Origin: an uncultured Sphingomonadales bacterium
GTDB taxonomy: Bacteria > Pseudomonadota > Alphaproteobacteria > Sphingomonadales > Sphingomonadaceae
DNA: 64,000 nt
Direction of reading: 5' to 3'
Assembly: GCA_903821685.1 (NCBI GenBank)
Contig: CAIJLW010000024.1
Span: 58,729 to 122,728 of the forward strand
Of this stretch, positions 1-14,937 are shown piece by piece; position 1 is the first letter of the stretch, and every line of letters begins with the position of its first letter. The notes under the pieces were generated by a model. That model worked only from the letters and a program-made list of their open reading frames with translations. It was not told the origin of the DNA and made no database searches. A program made the translations under genes and the position numbers.

Positions 1-740
1 CAATCCAGCTGGCCGAGATTTCCAATCCAACGCTGGAATCGACCCCTTCTGCCATTTACCGGAATAACCTTCGGCGCAACGTCAGCGTCAGTGCGCAAAT
101 TTTGGATGGCGCTGTAGTGTCAAAGGTTAATCTTGATGCACAAAAGCTGATGGACGGCATTCCACTCAAGCCAGGCTATTCAATAGTAGTCGGCGGGGAA
201 GCCGAAAAAATCAACGACACCTTTGCCGGCTTCGGCCCTGTCGTTGTGGCAGCTTTGTTTAGCATTTTTGCCATTCTTGTCGCCGAATTTGGTCGGTTTA
301 AAGAGGCTTTGGTTGTTGCTGGCGTCATCCCTCTGGGTACATTTGGCGGTCTTGTTGCGCTTTGGGCGACTGGAAACAATCTGTCGTTTCTTGCCATTAT
401 CGGCTTTGTCGCGCTGATCGGCATCGAGATAAAGAATTCGATCCTTTTGGTCGATTTCACGAGCCAATTGCGGGAACGCGGTTACACCTTGCGCGATGCC
501 ATTGAAAAGGCGGGCGAAGTGCGGTTCCTGCCTGTGCTGTTGACCTCAGTCACGGCAATTGGTGGCCTCATGCCGCTCGCGCTGTTTGGCGGCAGTCTCT
601 ACGGACCGCTGGCAATCGTATTGATCGGGGGGTTGATTTCCTCAACTTTGCTATCACGTATTGTCACTCCAGCTATGTATTTGCTGGTGGTGCGCGGGGA
701 TGCGGCGAAGGCCGCAGGTTCCGCACAAGTTCAAGGATAA
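1..740 (+). CDS. RND efflux pump inner-membrane subunit, C-terminal fragment
   Basis: The reading frame is open from the first bases of the window, so this is the 3' end of a larger gene. About 245 residues are visible. They cover the end of a periplasmic pore domain and the last block of transmembrane helices of an AcrB-type proton-driven exporter. The stretch 'GIEIKNSILLVDF' followed by helices rich in Leu, Ile and Gly is typical of TM10-TM12 in this family. Such pumps move drugs, metals or lipophilic compounds out of the cell with a periplasmic adaptor and an outer-membrane channel; those partners would lie left of the window. The substrate cannot be told from this part. The stop codon is 4 nt before msrA. 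Confidence 0.9.
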   Translation, partial: IQLAEISNPTLESTPSAIYRNNLRRNVSVSAQILDGAVVSKVNLDAQKLMDGIPLKPGYSIVVGGEAEKINDTFAGFGPVVVAALFSIFAILVAEFGRFKEALVVAGVIPLGTFGGLVALWATGNNLSFLAIIGFVALIGIEIKNSILLVDFTSQLRERGYTLRDAIEKAGEVRFLPVLLTSVTAIGGLMPLALFGGSLYGPLAIVLIGGLISSTLLSRIVTPAMYLLVVRGDAAKAAGSAQVQG

Positions 741-744
741 GCTT

Positions 745-1284
745 ATGCCTCAAGAAGAAGCCATTTTCGCCGGAGGTTGTTTCTGGTGCACGGAGGCCGT
801 GTTTGGCCAGCTAACTGGCGTACACAGCGTCGTAAGTGGCTATATTGGCGGGCACACAGTCGATCCAACTTACAAAGAGGTATGCGGCGGTTCTACAGGG
901 CACGCAGAGGCAATTCGCATTGCTTTCGATGCTGAAGTCATCAGCTACGCCGACTTGCTCGAAATATTCTTTGCCACCCATGATCCGACGCAACTCAATC
1001 GGCAAGGCAATGATATCGGCACCCAATACCGGTCCGCCATCTTCTTATTGTCGGACGAACAACGCGAAATGGCAAAAGCCGGCATTTTAAAGGCAGCAGG
1101 CGACTGGCCAGCGCCGATCGTCACAACCATCGAAGGTCCAGCCACCTGGTATCCAGCAGAGGATTATCATCAGGAATATTGGGATGGCGAGGGCCAGCGC
1201 AACTCCTATTGCCTCGCCGTCATTCCACCCAAATTGGCAAAGCTGAAAAAAGGTTTTGCCCAACGGGTCGCCAACTCTGCGTAG
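745..1284 (+). CDS. msrA: peptide methionine-S-sulfoxide reductase MsrA
   Basis: A 179-residue protein that reduces the S-form of methionine sulfoxide in oxidised proteins, using thioredoxin. The catalytic motif GCFWC lies at about residues 12-16, where the family has it. The pattern 'HDPTQLNRQGNDIGTQYRS' is also diagnostic. Length matches the single-domain MsrA class, with no MsrB fusion. The start ATG is preceded by AAGGA at 8 nt spacing. It begins 4 nt after the RND gene stop, so the two are probably cotranscribed. The sequence alone does not show whether this reflects shared stress control. Confidence 0.95.
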   Translation: MPQEEAIFAGGCFWCTEAVFGQLTGVHSVVSGYIGGHTVDPTYKEVCGGSTGHAEAIRIAFDAEVISYADLLEIFFATHDPTQLNRQGNDIGTQYRSAIFLLSDEQREMAKAGILKAAGDWPAPIVTTIEGPATWYPAEDYHQEYWDGEGQRNSYCLAVIPPKLAKLKKGFAQRVANSA

Positions 1285-1315
1285 ACAATACGGTTTCCAG
1301 CGTTATGCAGATAAG

Positions 1316-2185
1316 ATGATGCACAAACCTGTTCGTAAAGCTATTTTCCCCGTCGCTGGATTAGGAACGCGTTTCCTGCCGGCGACAAAAGCCATTCCCA
1401 AAGAGATGCTGCCGATTGTCGATAGTCCGCTGATTCAGTATGCGGTCAACGAAGCGCGTGAGGCGGGGATCGAACAAATGATCTTTGTTACTGGGCGTGG
1501 CAAGAGCGTCATCGAAGACCATTTCGACATTGCCTTCGAGCTTGAGCACACCATGACGTCACGCGGCAAGGATGTCTCGGTTTTGGCGAATACACGTCTT
1601 ACGCCCGGCAACTGCGTTTATGTCCGGCAGCAGGAGCCATTAGGCCTCGGTCATGCCATTTGGTGCGCGCGCGATATCATCGGTGATGAGCCGTTCGCTA
1701 TTTTTCTTCCTGACGAATTCATGCACGGATCGCCCGGCTGCATGAAGCAAATGGTAGATGCCTATCAACACATTGGCGGTAACATCATCAGCGTACTTGA
1801 AGTGCCCCATAAAGATGTGTCGAGCTATGGTGTCATCGCTCCAGGCGCAACCAATGGCGCGGTGACGGAAGTCATTGGCCTTGTTGAAAAGCCCAAGGTC
1901 GAAGACGCGCCGTCAAACCTTATTGTGTCAGGCCGTTACATTCTGCAGCCAGAGGTCATGCAGATCCTCGAAGGACAGGAAAAAGGCGCCGGGGGTGAGA
2001 TCCAACTTACCGACGCCATGGCGCAAATGATCGGGCGGCAGCCGTTTAATGCAGTCACCTTTGACGGAAAACGTTATGATTGTGGATCAAAGGTCGGCTA
2101 TATAGAGGCGAATTTAGCGCTGGCGCTCCAGCGTCCAGATATGGCGGAGCAGGTCCGCGCGATCGCACTGAATTTGCTGAAATAG
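1316..2185 (+). CDS. galU: UTP--glucose-1-phosphate uridylyltransferase
   Basis: A 289-residue nucleotidyltransferase that makes UDP-glucose from UTP and glucose-1-phosphate, feeding cell-surface polysaccharide and glycolipid synthesis. The N-terminal nucleotide-binding signature 'PVAGLGTRFLPATKAIPKEM' is intact. Further family landmarks are 'QQEPLGLGHAIWCA' and 'VEKP'. The C-terminal 'RYDCGSKVGYIEAN' is also present. Two adjacent ATG codons (1316 and 1319) can serve as start; both fit the family. It follows msrA by 31 nt on the same strand. Confidence 0.95.
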   Translation: MMHKPVRKAIFPVAGLGTRFLPATKAIPKEMLPIVDSPLIQYAVNEAREAGIEQMIFVTGRGKSVIEDHFDIAFELEHTMTSRGKDVSVLANTRLTPGNCVYVRQQEPLGLGHAIWCARDIIGDEPFAIFLPDEFMHGSPGCMKQMVDAYQHIGGNIISVLEVPHKDVSSYGVIAPGATNGAVTEVIGLVEKPKVEDAPSNLIVSGRYILQPEVMQILEGQEKGAGGEIQLTDAMAQMIGRQPFNAVTFDGKRYDCGSKVGYIEANLALALQRPDMAEQVRAIALNLLK

Positions 2186-2210
2186 ATGGACATAGGGAGG
2201 ATGTATCTTG

Positions 2211-2525
2211 GTGCGTAATATGCGTTTGGTTTTGGCTGCGGTTCCAATGTTTGTGTTGCAGGGATGTGTGGCTTCAGTCGTAGGCGATGTGATGACCAAG
2301 CCGGTTGGGGTAGTTTCAAAAGTCGCCGATGTCCTTACGACCAGCCAGTCTGAGTCCGATGAAAAGCGCGGGCGCGAATTGCGTAAACGTGAGGAAAATA
2401 TTGGCAAGCTTAGCCGACAGCGCGATAAAGCCCGCGAACGTTGCGCCGATGGCGATAAGGACGCCTGCAAAAAGGCTGCCGACATCAGTGAACAGATCGC
2501 TGATAAGAGAGATCGCTCCTACTGA
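2211..2525 (+). CDS. small lipoprotein with coiled-coil tail
   Basis: About 104 residues. A short hydrophobic signal ends in 'LQGC', a plausible but not ideal lipobox with Gln at -2. The mature part is highly charged, rich in Lys, Arg, Glu and Asp, and looks helical, with two Cys near the C-terminus ('RCADGDKDACKKA'). It is probably a lipid-anchored envelope protein of unknown role. GGGAGG at 2195-2200 supports a start at GTG 2211; TTG 2208 and ATG 2220 are in the same frame. It sits 25 nt after galU. I do not recognise the family. Confidence 0.7.
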   Translation: MRNMRLVLAAVPMFVLQGCVASVVGDVMTKPVGVVSKVADVLTTSQSESDEKRGRELRKREENIGKLSRQRDKARERCADGDKDACKKAADISEQIADKRDRSY

Positions 2526-2654
2526 GGCTATCCATCGGTTAAATAGTGCGTGCTGCGGGCGGCAACGGTACCTGTTTCGGCTTTGCCACAGATCGTAAAC
2601 CGTGAACGCAGCCTCAACCCGCTTCTTCAACTGTCGTTATCGGAGAAATCCTAA

Positions 2655-3905
2655 CTATTCGCTGCGTAAGGCTTCTATCGGGGATAGGCGAGATGCCCGA
2701 ATAGCCGGGTAACCGCCGAACAATATTCCGATGATTGCTGAAAACGCGACCGACAATAATGCTGTGTCCAATCCGACCGGTGCCGGAAAGTCGGCGACTT
2801 TCTGAAAAATGGCTGCGGCGACTAGCGCTAATGTCAGGCCGATGGCGCCGCCAATCACGCAGAGAACGGCAGCTTCGACCAGAAACTGGTTTCTAATGTC
2901 GCTGCGTTTTGCGCCCAACGCCATACGAAGCCCGATTTCGCGCGTGCGTTCGGTCACGCTAACCAGCATGATGTTCATGATACCGATGCCGCCTACCAAC
3001 AGCGAGATTGAGGCAATCGCGACCAAGACGGCTTGGAATATCTGGGTCACTTGGCCAGTCGTCTCGGCAATCTCAGTGGTTGTGCGCACGGTGAACGGGC
3101 TAATCCTGCCTTTTGGCACACGGTAGCGATCGCGCAACATGCGCTTGATTTCCTGCTGGCCCATGAGAAGAGATTCCTCGTCGATGAAGCCGACAAACAG
3201 CAATGTTACATCGTCGGGTCCTTGCGTTGCCGTGGTCAACAGCCTCTGGCGCAGCGTCGTTATTGGAACAACAATCTGGTCGTCATTGTCGTTGCCCAGA
3301 TTACTCCCCTTGCTTTCCAGCAAACCGATAACCTTGAATGGTACGCGGTTAATCCGTACAGTTTCACCGACGGGATTTGCGTCGGCGAACAGCTTGTCTG
3401 CTACTGTCTGTCCGATCACCACCACACGTGCCGCGGCACCAACATCGCCCTCGGTAATAAAGCGGCCTTCCGATGCGGTGATGTTGGAAACGACGCCATA
3501 TTCGGGGGTCGCGCCGGTCGCTTGGGTTGTTGCGCTACGGCCAGGTGTGACCAGTTGGACGCTGCTCCGGATCTGTGGGGCCACTGCGCTGACACCGGAT
3601 ACCTGACGCAAGATAGCTTGCCCATCGCGCTCGGTCAGCCTGCCACGATCCGTAGAACGCGGCGGACCGCTACCGCTGTCGGGTTGCGGCACGACGATTG
3701 CCATGTTGGACCCCAGTGTAGCAATCTGCTGCGTCACTGAGACCTGCGCGCCATTGCCCACAGCCACCGCCAATATCACCGAAAAAACCCCGATCATCAC
3801 GCCCAGCGTGGTCAGTATCGAGCGCATCAAATTGGTGCGCAGGGCGGTCATCGCAATCGCGATATTCACACCCCAACCCGCGACTGCGTTAAAAAGGTTA
3901 GTCAT
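2655..3905 (-). CDS. MacB-like ABC transporter permease
   Basis: A 416-residue permease with the MacB/FtsX layout: one N-terminal transmembrane helix (about 15-45), a large periplasmic domain (about 50-285), then three C-terminal helices. 'TRSREIGLR'-type FtsX signature is seen here as 'VTERTREIGLRMALGAKR'. MacB-type transporters transmit ATP-driven movement across the inner membrane to push peptides, lipoproteins or drugs through an outer-membrane channel. Here the ATPase is a separate gene just upstream, overlapping by 4 nt, unlike E. coli MacB where both are fused. It is the last gene of a macA-like, ATPase, permease operon. Confidence 0.9.
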   Translation of the reverse strand: MTNLFNAVAGWGVNIAIAMTALRTNLMRSILTTLGVMIGVFSVILAVAVGNGAQVSVTQQIATLGSNMAIVVPQPDSGSGPPRSTDRGRLTERDGQAILRQVSGVSAVAPQIRSSVQLVTPGRSATTQATGATPEYGVVSNITASEGRFITEGDVGAAARVVVIGQTVADKLFADANPVGETVRINRVPFKVIGLLESKGSNLGNDNDDQIVVPITTLRQRLLTTATQGPDDVTLLFVGFIDEESLLMGQQEIKRMLRDRYRVPKGRISPFTVRTTTEIAETTGQVTQIFQAVLVAIASISLLVGGIGIMNIMLVSVTERTREIGLRMALGAKRSDIRNQFLVEAAVLCVIGGAIGLTLALVAAAIFQKVADFPAPVGLDTALLSVAFSAIIGILFGGYPAIRASRLSPIEALRSE

Positions 3906-4615
3906 CCGGCAACTGCCCGCCGGCGCGATTTGACGGCGGCATCTTCAATGACTTGTCCGTCGCGAAAGACAATTCGCCGGGCGGCATATTCGGCGATGTC
4001 GGGCTCGTGCGTGACAACGATGAGGGTGATGCCTTCGTCGTTTAGCTTCTGAAAAATACCCATGATATCCAGCGATGTCTGGGTATCGAGAGCGCCCGTC
4101 GGTTCGTCGGCCAGCAGCATGAGCGGATTGGTAACCAGGGCACGAGCGATTGCGACGCGCTGTTGCTGTCCACCCGAAAGCTTGGCTGGCGTGTTCTGTA
4201 GGCGGTTGCCAAGTCCCATCGCCTCTAGCTTCGCCTGTGCGCGCGCGCGACGCTCGCTGTAGCCAAGGCCAGCATAAATCAGCGGTACCGCGACATTGTC
4301 CAGCGCGCTGGTGCGGGCCAGAAGGTTGAACTGTTGAAATACAAAGCCGATTTTGCGGTTGCGGATTTCTGCAAGCGCATCGCTATCAAGCGTTTTGGTA
4401 TCGATGCCGTCGAGCAACAATGTGCCGGATGTCGGCACATCGAGGCAGCCGATCATATTCATGAAAGTTGATTTGCCCGACCCACTGGCGCCCATTATGG
4501 CAACAAACTCACCACGTTTTATGGTCAAGGAAACACTGTTGACGGCGTGCAGCACTTCGCCGCCGATCACATAATCCTTTACCAGATCATGCGTTTCAAG
4601 AAGCGGCGCTGTCAT
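3902..4615 (-). CDS. MacB/LolD-type ABC transporter ATPase
   Basis: About 237 residues. Walker A is 'GASGSGKS', the signature is '[15 protein letters not shown]', and Walker B is '[11 protein letters not shown]'. This is the MacB/LolD/FtsE family, which powers FtsX-like permeases rather than import. The start at 4615 (MTAPLLE) overlaps the end of the adaptor gene; an in-frame ATG at 4627 is an alternative, and neither has a strong ribosome binding site, which fits translational coupling. It overlaps the permease start by 4 nt. Together the three genes form one export machine. Confidence 0.92.
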   Translation of the reverse strand: MTAPLLETHDLVKDYVIGGEVLHAVNSVSLTIKRGEFVAIMGASGSGKSTFMNMIGCLDVPTSGTLLLDGIDTKTLDSDALAEIRNRKIGFVFQQFNLLARTSALDNVAVPLIYAGLGYSERRARAQAKLEAMGLGNRLQNTPAKLSGGQQQRVAIARALVTNPLMLLADEPTGALDTQTSLDIMGIFQKLNDEGITLIVVTHEPDIAEYAARRIVFRDGQVIEDAAVKSRRRAVAG

Positions 4616-5888
4616 TTTCGTCCGCATTGTCGTCGGTTTGGGTCTTCGGTTTCAGAGATTTTGTCCGGACGAGTATCTTGTCCCCTGCTTTGATACCCGA
4701 AGTCACTTCGGTATAGTCGTCACCTTGCAGGCCAAGCTGAACCTGTTTCTGTGTGGGTCGATACGGGTCAGATCCTGCCAGATAGAGCATTGGCGCGGGC
4801 GTTTCCTTTTTACCGGGCGCAGCCGGCTTGTCCTTTTTAGGTGCGCCCCGATCCGCCAACTTGGGGCGGAAGCGAAGCGCGTTGGTTGGTACGCGCAGCA
4901 CATTTGCCTTGGCGCCGGTGATGATTTCTACATTTGCGGTCATTCCGGGTAGCAATTTTCCATCGGCGTTATTGACGTCGATAATGACCAGATAGCTCAC
5001 GACATTCTGCGTTTCGACGGGCGCTTTGCGCACCTGCCGCACTTTGGCGCGAAACACATCATCGGGGTAGCTGTCGACCGTGAAGGTCACATTTTGCCCT
5101 TCGACAATCTGGCCAATGTCGGCCTCGTCGACAGAGGCTTCGACCTGCATCTTGGTTGTGTCTGCGGCGATTTCGAACAGATTGGGTGTCTGGAAACTGG
5201 CCGCAACCGTAGTGCCCGGTTCAACCAGCTTGTTGATGATGACGCCGCTTGCGGGGGCGATGATAACGGTGCGGTTCAGATCAAGCTGTGCGGATAAAAG
5301 CTCTGCCGTACCCTGCCGGATTTGGGCATTGCCGCTTTGCGTTTGCGCCAGTGCCACCTGAAGCGCGTTGCGCGCGCTATTGAGTTTGCTCTGCGCCAGA
5401 TCGAGGCCGGCCTTTGAAACAAAGCCGCGATCCGCCAAGGCCTTTTGCCGCGCAAAATCACGCTGCTGAATTTCAAGTTCTGATTGTGATCGCGCGACAT
5501 TGGCCACTGTTTGCTGCAAGCCGGCACGGGCAAGTGCAACTTGGGCTTCGGACTGCTGCACGCGAGCGCGCACACGGGTCGAGTCGATCTCGGCAAGCAC
5601 TTGCCCTGCTTTTACGGGCGAATTGAAATCTACATATACCTTGGTGACCTGGCCCGAGACTTCGGTACCGACCTTGATCGTATTCAGCGCGCGGACCTTG
5701 CCGCTGGCGGACACCTTGCGCAGCACTTCGCCGCGCGTGACAGTCTCGCTGACATATTCATAGTCATGCGGGGTAGGGCGAAGCGCGCGGTACAGAACGA
5801 GCAGCAAAATCAGCGCGATGATGGCCGACCAAACGCGATGCTGCTTCACCCAAGCCCGTACTGCCTCAAACATCTGACCCGTCCTCAA
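4596..5888 (-). CDS. MacA-like periplasmic adaptor subunit
   Basis: A 430-residue membrane-fusion protein. It has an N-terminal transmembrane helix (about 17-32), a lipoyl-like half, a long coiled-coil hairpin (about 95-190, rich in Ala, Gln, Arg) and beta-barrel domains. 'APASGVIINKLVEPGTTV' is the usual second lipoyl motif. A Pro/Lys-rich insertion lies near residues 345-365. These adaptors connect a MacB-type ABC transporter to a TolC-like channel. It is the first gene of the operon with the two ABC genes. No outer-membrane channel gene is present in the window. Substrate unknown. Confidence 0.9.
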   Translation of the reverse strand: MRTGQMFEAVRAWVKQHRVWSAIIALILLLVLYRALRPTPHDYEYVSETVTRGEVLRKVSASGKVRALNTIKVGTEVSGQVTKVYVDFNSPVKAGQVLAEIDSTRVRARVQQSEAQVALARAGLQQTVANVARSQSELEIQQRDFARQKALADRGFVSKAGLDLAQSKLNSARNALQVALAQTQSGNAQIRQGTAELLSAQLDLNRTVIIAPASGVIINKLVEPGTTVAASFQTPNLFEIAADTTKMQVEASVDEADIGQIVEGQNVTFTVDSYPDDVFRAKVRQVRKAPVETQNVVSYLVIIDVNNADGKLLPGMTANVEIITGAKANVLRVPTNALRFRPKLADRGAPKKDKPAAPGKKETPAPMLYLAGSDPYRPTQKQVQLGLQGDDYTEVTSGIKAGDKILVRTKSLKPKTQTDDNADENDSAAS

Positions 5889-5955
5889 TTAGCTTCTGTC
5901 GCCGTATATTCCGCGCGGGAAGATTCGGCCAGTGATTTATATACATAATACAGCA

Positions 5956-5987
5956 AAAGCCCGCCGGAATCGCTTCCAGCGGGCTTT
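5956..5987 (-). terminator. rho-independent terminator after rpoC
   Basis: Arms AAAGCCCGC (5956-5964) and GCGGGCTTT (5979-5987) are perfectly complementary, and an inner GGAA/TTCC extension gives a long hairpin. It lies 24 nt beyond the rpoC stop on the minus strand and before the MacA-like gene, so it separates the two transcription units. The T tract on the minus strand is short. Confidence 0.75.
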
Positions 5988-6011
5988 GCTTTAACTTTAG
6001 TGAAACGGCGA

Positions 6012-10292
<4,281 letters not shown>

Positions 10293-10373
10293 ATTCAATT
10301 CCTCAGTGGGCATGGGCCCATGAAAACCTAAAGGCAGGGACAGGGGGCGGACCGAAATCCGCCCATCTCTGCT

Positions 10374-13300
10374 TTATTCTGCTGCCTCGGCAAAGCCTTC
10401 GTCACCCTCGATCAAATCATGCGCTTTCAGCTCAACATTGAGGCCGAGCGAGCGCATTTCCTTGACCAGAACGTTGAAGCTTTCGGGGATACCTGCTTCG
10501 AAGCTGTCATCACCTTTGACGATCGCTTCGTAAACTTTGGTACGACCGATGACGTCATCGGATTTGACCGTCAGCATTTCCTGCAAGGTATAAGCGGCGC
10601 CATAGGCTTGCAGTGCCCAGCATTCCATTTCCCCGAAACGCTGACCGCCGAATTGCGCCTTACCACCCAGTGGTTGTTGCGTAACAAGGCTGTACGGTCC
10701 GATTGAACGGGCGTGGATCTTGTCATCAACAAGGTGATGCAACTTAAGCATGTAGATGATGCCTACGGTAACCTTGCGGTCGAACATGTCGCCCGTGCGT
10801 CCGTCGAACAGGTCGGATTGGCCTGAGCCATCGAGCCCTGCAAGCTGGAGCATCTTCGTGACGTCGGCTTCACGCGCACCGTCGAACACGGGTGTGCCCA
10901 TGGGAACACCTGTTCTGACGTTACCAGCAAGCTCAATGATGTCGGCATCGCTGCGACCATTGATCTCGTCTGCGTAATTGTCGCCATAGGCTTTCGCCAA
11001 ACGTTCACGCACGACTGCTGGAGGCGCGGCTGCTTGGGGGTTCGGGTTTGCATGGCGCCACTCTTCAAGAGCATCACCAATTTGCATACCCAAACTACGC
11101 GCAGCCCAACCAAGATGGGTTTCGAAAATCTGCCCCACATTCATACGTGACGGCACACCCAATGGGTTGAGCACGATGTCAACGGGCGTACCATCGGCCA
11201 AGAACGGCATGTCTTCTTGCGGAAGGATCCGCGAGATAACGCCCTTGTTCCCGTGACGTCCGGCCATTTTGTCGCCTGGCTGTAGCTTACGCTTCACTGC
11301 AACGAAAACCTTGACCATCTTGAGCACGCCTGGTGCAAGCTCATCGCCACGCTCCAGCTTCTCACGACGATCTTCGAACTTCTCGACGATAAGTTTGACG
11401 GCTTCATCATACTGAACCTTGACGGCTTCAAGGTCGCCTTGGACCTTGTCGTCGGCAACGGCGATTTTCCACCATTCGTAACGTTCGACTTCGCTGAGAT
11501 TATCCTCAGTGATGATGTCGCCCTTTTTGATGCCCTTTGGCGCTGCTGCTGCAGTCTGACCAATGAGCATGTCTTTCAAGCGGTTGTAAGTCGCACGGTT
11601 CAAAATCGAACGTTCGTCCTCGCGGTCCTTCGCAAGGCGCTCAATTTCTTCACGTTCGATGGCCATTGCACGTTCGTCTTTATCGATACCATGACGGTTA
11701 AAGACGCGGACTTGAACCACAGTACCCGCAACACCAGGCGAGAGACGCAGCGACGTGTCACGCACATCGCTTGCCTTTTCGCCAAAGATGGCGCGCAGCA
11801 GCTTTTCTTCGGGTGTCATCGGGCTTTCGCCCTTTGGCGTGATCTTGCCGACCAAAATGTCACCTGGGTGCACTTCAGCGCCGATGTAGACAATGCCGGC
11901 TTCATCAAGGCTGCGAAGCGCGTCTTCACCCACATTTGGAATATCGCGGGTGATGTCTTCTGGTCCCAGCTTCGTGTCACGGGCCATGACTTCGAATTCT
12001 TCGATATGGACCGATGTGAACACATCGTCTTTCACGATACGCTCGGAGATCAGGATCGAGTCTTCGTAGTTATATCCGTTCCAAGGCATAAACGCGACGA
12101 GGCTGTTCTTGCCCAATGCGAGTTCACCCAGTTCAGTCGAAGGACCATCAGCAATAATGTCGCCAGCTTCGATTACGTCACCGACCTTCACCAAAGGCTT
12201 CTGGTTGATGCAGGTATTCTGGTTGGAGCGCTGAAATTTCTGCAACGTGTAAATGTCTACGCCCGACTTGCCGGGTTCAACATCGCCAGTTACGCGCACA
12301 ACGATACGGGTTGCATCGACTTGGTCGACGATACCTGTGCGGCGTGCGCCAATGGCAGCGCCAGAGTCACGTGCCACGGTTTCTTCCATACCAGTTCCGA
12401 CAAATGGTGCTTCTGCACGCAGCAGAGGCACAGCTTGACGTTGCATGTTGGAACCCATCAATGCGCGGTTTGCGTCATCGTTTTCCAGGAACGGGATGAG
12501 CGATGCTGCAACCGAAACAAGCTGCTTTGGCGAAACGTCCATCAAAGTAATCTGGTCACGCGGTGCCATCAGGAATTCACCTGCTTCACGCGACGAAATC
12601 AAATCTTCGACAAAGCTGCCATCGGCGTTCAATTCGGCATTTGCCTGCGCGATGGTGTTCTTTTGCTCTTCCATTGCGGAGAGATAGACCACGTCGTCGG
12701 TGACTTTGTTGTCCACGACCTTGCGATATGGCGTTTCGATAAAGCCATATTTGTTCACGCGGCTGAATGATGCCAGCGAGTTGATTAGACCAATGTTCGG
12801 GCCTTCCGGCGTTTCAATCGGGCAGATACGGCCATAATGGGTCGGGTGAACGTCGCGGACTTCAAAGCCTGCACGCTCACGTGTCAGACCACCTGGTCCA
12901 AGTGCCGAAACGCGGCGCTTATGGGTGACTTCTGAAAGCGGGTTGGTCTGATCCATAAACTGCGACAATTGCGACGAACCAAAGAATTCGCGCACAGCAG
13001 CAACCGCTGGCTTTGCGTTAATCAGGTCGTTTGGCATCACGGTCGACACATCGACTGAGCTCATGCGCTCCTTCACGGCGCGCTCCATACGCAGCAAGCC
13101 TACGCGATACTGGTTTTCCAGCAATTCGCCGACCGAACGGACACGACGGTTGCCGAGGTTATCGATATCGTCGATTTCGCCCTTGCCGTCCTTCAGGTTC
13201 ACCAGTTCCTTGACCACGGCGAGGATGTCTTCCGTGCGCAGCGTGGTGAGGGTGTCCTCAACGTCGAGGTTCAAACGCATGTTGAGCTTTACGCGGCCAA

Positions 13301-14531
13301 CCGCGCTCAGGTCATAGCGGTCTGCATCAAAGAACAGACCAGCGAACAACGCTTCGGCGGTTTCGCGCGTTGGCGGTTCGCCAGGACGCATGACGCGGTA
13401 GATCGCATCAAGGCCCATGTCGCGGTTCTCGGCCTTGTCGGCCTTCAACGTGTTGCGCATCCATGCGCCCGTGATGACATGGTCAATGTCGAGCAGTTCA
13501 AGGCTGTCTATGCCTGCCTTGTCCAACGCTTCAAGGTTTTCGGCGGTGATTTCATCGCCCGCTTCCACATAAATGCGGCCAGTCTTTTCATCGATAAGGT
13601 CGAATGCGGAATAACGGCCGAAGATTTCCTCGGTCGGGATCAGCAAGTCGGTCAGGCCATCCTTGACTGCCTTGTTGGCAGCGCGCGGGGTGATCTTCGT
13701 ACCGGCTGGGAATACGACTTCGCCGGTCTTGGCATCGACGATATCGAACATCGGCTTCGATGCGCGCCATTGCTCGGAATTGAATGGAATTTTCCATCCA
13801 CCCTTGCCACGCGCAAATGTTACGCGGTCATAGAAGTGTCCTAGGATTTCTTCGTCGTTCAGGCCAAGCGAGTAAAGCAAGGTCGTGACCGGCAATTTGC
13901 GCTTACGGTCGATGCGGACGTTGACGATGTCCTTGGCGTCGAATTCAAAGTCGAGCCACGAACCGCGATACGGAATGACGCGCGCTGCAAACAGATATTT
14001 GCCGCTGCTGTGCGTTTTGCCGCGGTCATGGTCGAACAATACGCCCGGCGAACGGTGCATTTGGCTCACGATAACGCGCTCTGTACCGTTGATGAAGAAG
14101 GTGCCGTTATGCGTCATGAGCGGCATGTCGCCCATGTAGACGTCCTGCTCCTTGATATCGAGAACCGAACGCGCTTCGGTGTCGGGATCAACCTCAAACA
14201 CGATCAGGCGCAACGTAACCTTCATCTGGGCCGCATACGTAATCCCGCGCTGGCGACATTCTTCAACGTCAAATTTGGGATCTTCCAATTCGTAATGCAC
14301 GAAGTCGAGTTCCGAGGTGCCGGCGAAATCCTTAACCGGAAAGACGCTGCGCAGTGTCTTTTCAAGGCCAGATACATAGCCAATCGACGGGTCGGAGCGC
14401 AGGAACTGTTCATAGCTCTCGCGCTGAACCTCGATGAGGTTGGGCATGTCGATAACTTCGTGGATGTTACCAAAGATTTTACGGATACGCTTTTGACGCG
14501 ACAATGTCGCAGGAGCGGGACGGGATGCCAT
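10374..14531 (-). CDS. rpoB: DNA-directed RNA polymerase subunit beta
   Basis: About 1385 residues. The rifampicin-binding region '[17 protein letters not shown]' is present and looks wild type. Nearby '[16 protein letters not shown]' and the C-terminal '[19 protein letters not shown]' are strongly conserved polymerase motifs. The start ATG 14531 (MASRPAP) fits alphaproteobacterial homologues; an upstream ATG at 14600 in frame would add 23 atypical residues. It is the first gene of the rpoBC operon. Unlike the common arrangement, no rplJ/rplL genes precede it; the next gene upstream is lepA on the other strand. Confidence 0.98.
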   Translation of the reverse strand: MASRPAPATLSRQKRIRKIFGNIHEVIDMPNLIEVQRESYEQFLRSDPSIGYVSGLEKTLRSVFPVKDFAGTSELDFVHYELEDPKFDVEECRQRGITYAAQMKVTLRLIVFEVDPDTEARSVLDIKEQDVYMGDMPLMTHNGTFFINGTERVIVSQMHRSPGVLFDHDRGKTHSSGKYLFAARVIPYRGSWLDFEFDAKDIVNVRIDRKRKLPVTTLLYSLGLNDEEILGHFYDRVTFARGKGGWKIPFNSEQWRASKPMFDIVDAKTGEVVFPAGTKITPRAANKAVKDGLTDLLIPTEEIFGRYSAFDLIDEKTGRIYVEAGDEITAENLEALDKAGIDSLELLDIDHVITGAWMRNTLKADKAENRDMGLDAIYRVMRPGEPPTRETAEALFAGLFFDADRYDLSAVGRVKLNMRLNLDVEDTLTTLRTEDILAVVKELVNLKDGKGEIDDIDNLGNRRVRSVGELLENQYRVGLLRMERAVKERMSSVDVSTVMPNDLINAKPAVAAVREFFGSSQLSQFMDQTNPLSEVTHKRRVSALGPGGLTRERAGFEVRDVHPTHYGRICPIETPEGPNIGLINSLASFSRVNKYGFIETPYRKVVDNKVTDDVVYLSAMEEQKNTIAQANAELNADGSFVEDLISSREAGEFLMAPRDQITLMDVSPKQLVSVAASLIPFLENDDANRALMGSNMQRQAVPLLRAEAPFVGTGMEETVARDSGAAIGARRTGIVDQVDATRIVVRVTGDVEPGKSGVDIYTLQKFQRSNQNTCINQKPLVKVGDVIEAGDIIADGPSTELGELALGKNSLVAFMPWNGYNYEDSILISERIVKDDVFTSVHIEEFEVMARDTKLGPEDITRDIPNVGEDALRSLDEAGIVYIGAEVHPGDILVGKITPKGESPMTPEEKLLRAIFGEKASDVRDTSLRLSPGVAGTVVQVRVFNRHGIDKDERAMAIEREEIERLAKDREDERSILNRATYNRLKDMLIGQTAAAAPKGIKKGDIITEDNLSEVERYEWWKIAVADDKVQGDLEAVKVQYDEAVKLIVEKFEDRREKLERGDELAPGVLKMVKVFVAVKRKLQPGDKMAGRHGNKGVISRILPQEDMPFLADGTPVDIVLNPLGVPSRMNVGQIFETHLGWAARSLGMQIGDALEEWRHANPNPQAAAPPAVVRERLAKAYGDNYADEINGRSDADIIELAGNVRTGVPMGTPVFDGAREADVTKMLQLAGLDGSGQSDLFDGRTGDMFDRKVTVGIIYMLKLHHLVDDKIHARSIGPYSLVTQQPLGGKAQFGGQRFGEMECWALQAYGAAYTLQEMLTVKSDDVIGRTKVYEAIVKGDDSFEAGIPESFNVLVKEMRSLGLNVELKAHDLIEGDEGFAEAAE

Positions 14532-14937
14532 AAGGTGCTTTGCCTCAGTTAGAAATGCCAAGCGCAGGAAGATTGTCCACCAGACAAGAAAAGGCCGCAT
14601 AGCAATGCCCGAAGATTCGGGCCCTGCCGTGCAGCCGTTTCGCGTATGTGAAACCCATATCCATCAATGCGTTAGCCCCATTGCGCGACGACAAGGCTGT
14701 TCCCGATGGGTGGGATGTTGAGGATGCGTATAGAGGGTGGGAGAGCGGGGGTCAATCCCGACCCAAGCGGCCTATCGCATAAATCTGCGACAAGCGGTCT
14801 CACCTAAATTTATGTCGCGCGACGGGTAACCGGCTTTCTTCTTACCAAACACGCTAAAGGTCATGCCACTTCACATAACCCCCTACCGCCTTTCCGCCAT
14901 GCTTGAAGGGGCGGGGCGGCCCTGCTAGGGGCGCGGT
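14532..14937. promoter_or_regulatory. divergent intergenic region between rpoB and lepA
   Basis: This 406-nt stretch separates divergent rpoB and lepA. It contains the predicted rpoB promoter, about 190 nt of rpoB leader, and the lepA upstream region. The part directly before lepA is C-rich and G-rich, with no convincing ribosome binding site. I see no small gene in it. Confidence 0.6.
14727..14755 (-). promoter_or_regulatory. sigma-70-type promoter for rpoBC
   Basis: On the minus strand a -35 box TTGACC (14755-14750) and a -10-like box TATACG (14732-14727) are separated by exactly 17 nt. It faces rpoB and would give a leader of about 190 nt before ATG 14531. This is the best promoter match I noticed in the window. 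Confidence 0.65.

Noticed and set aside
3033..3740. 235-codon frame opposite the MacB-like permease
   Set aside because: Antisense shadow of a clear transporter gene with no recognisable domain.
11439..12770. Long open frame (443 codons) on the plus strand opposite rpoB
   Set aside because: It lies entirely antisense to a highly conserved, strongly codon-biased gene. Its translation has many His, Cys and Trp in no recognisable pattern, as expected of a shadow frame.
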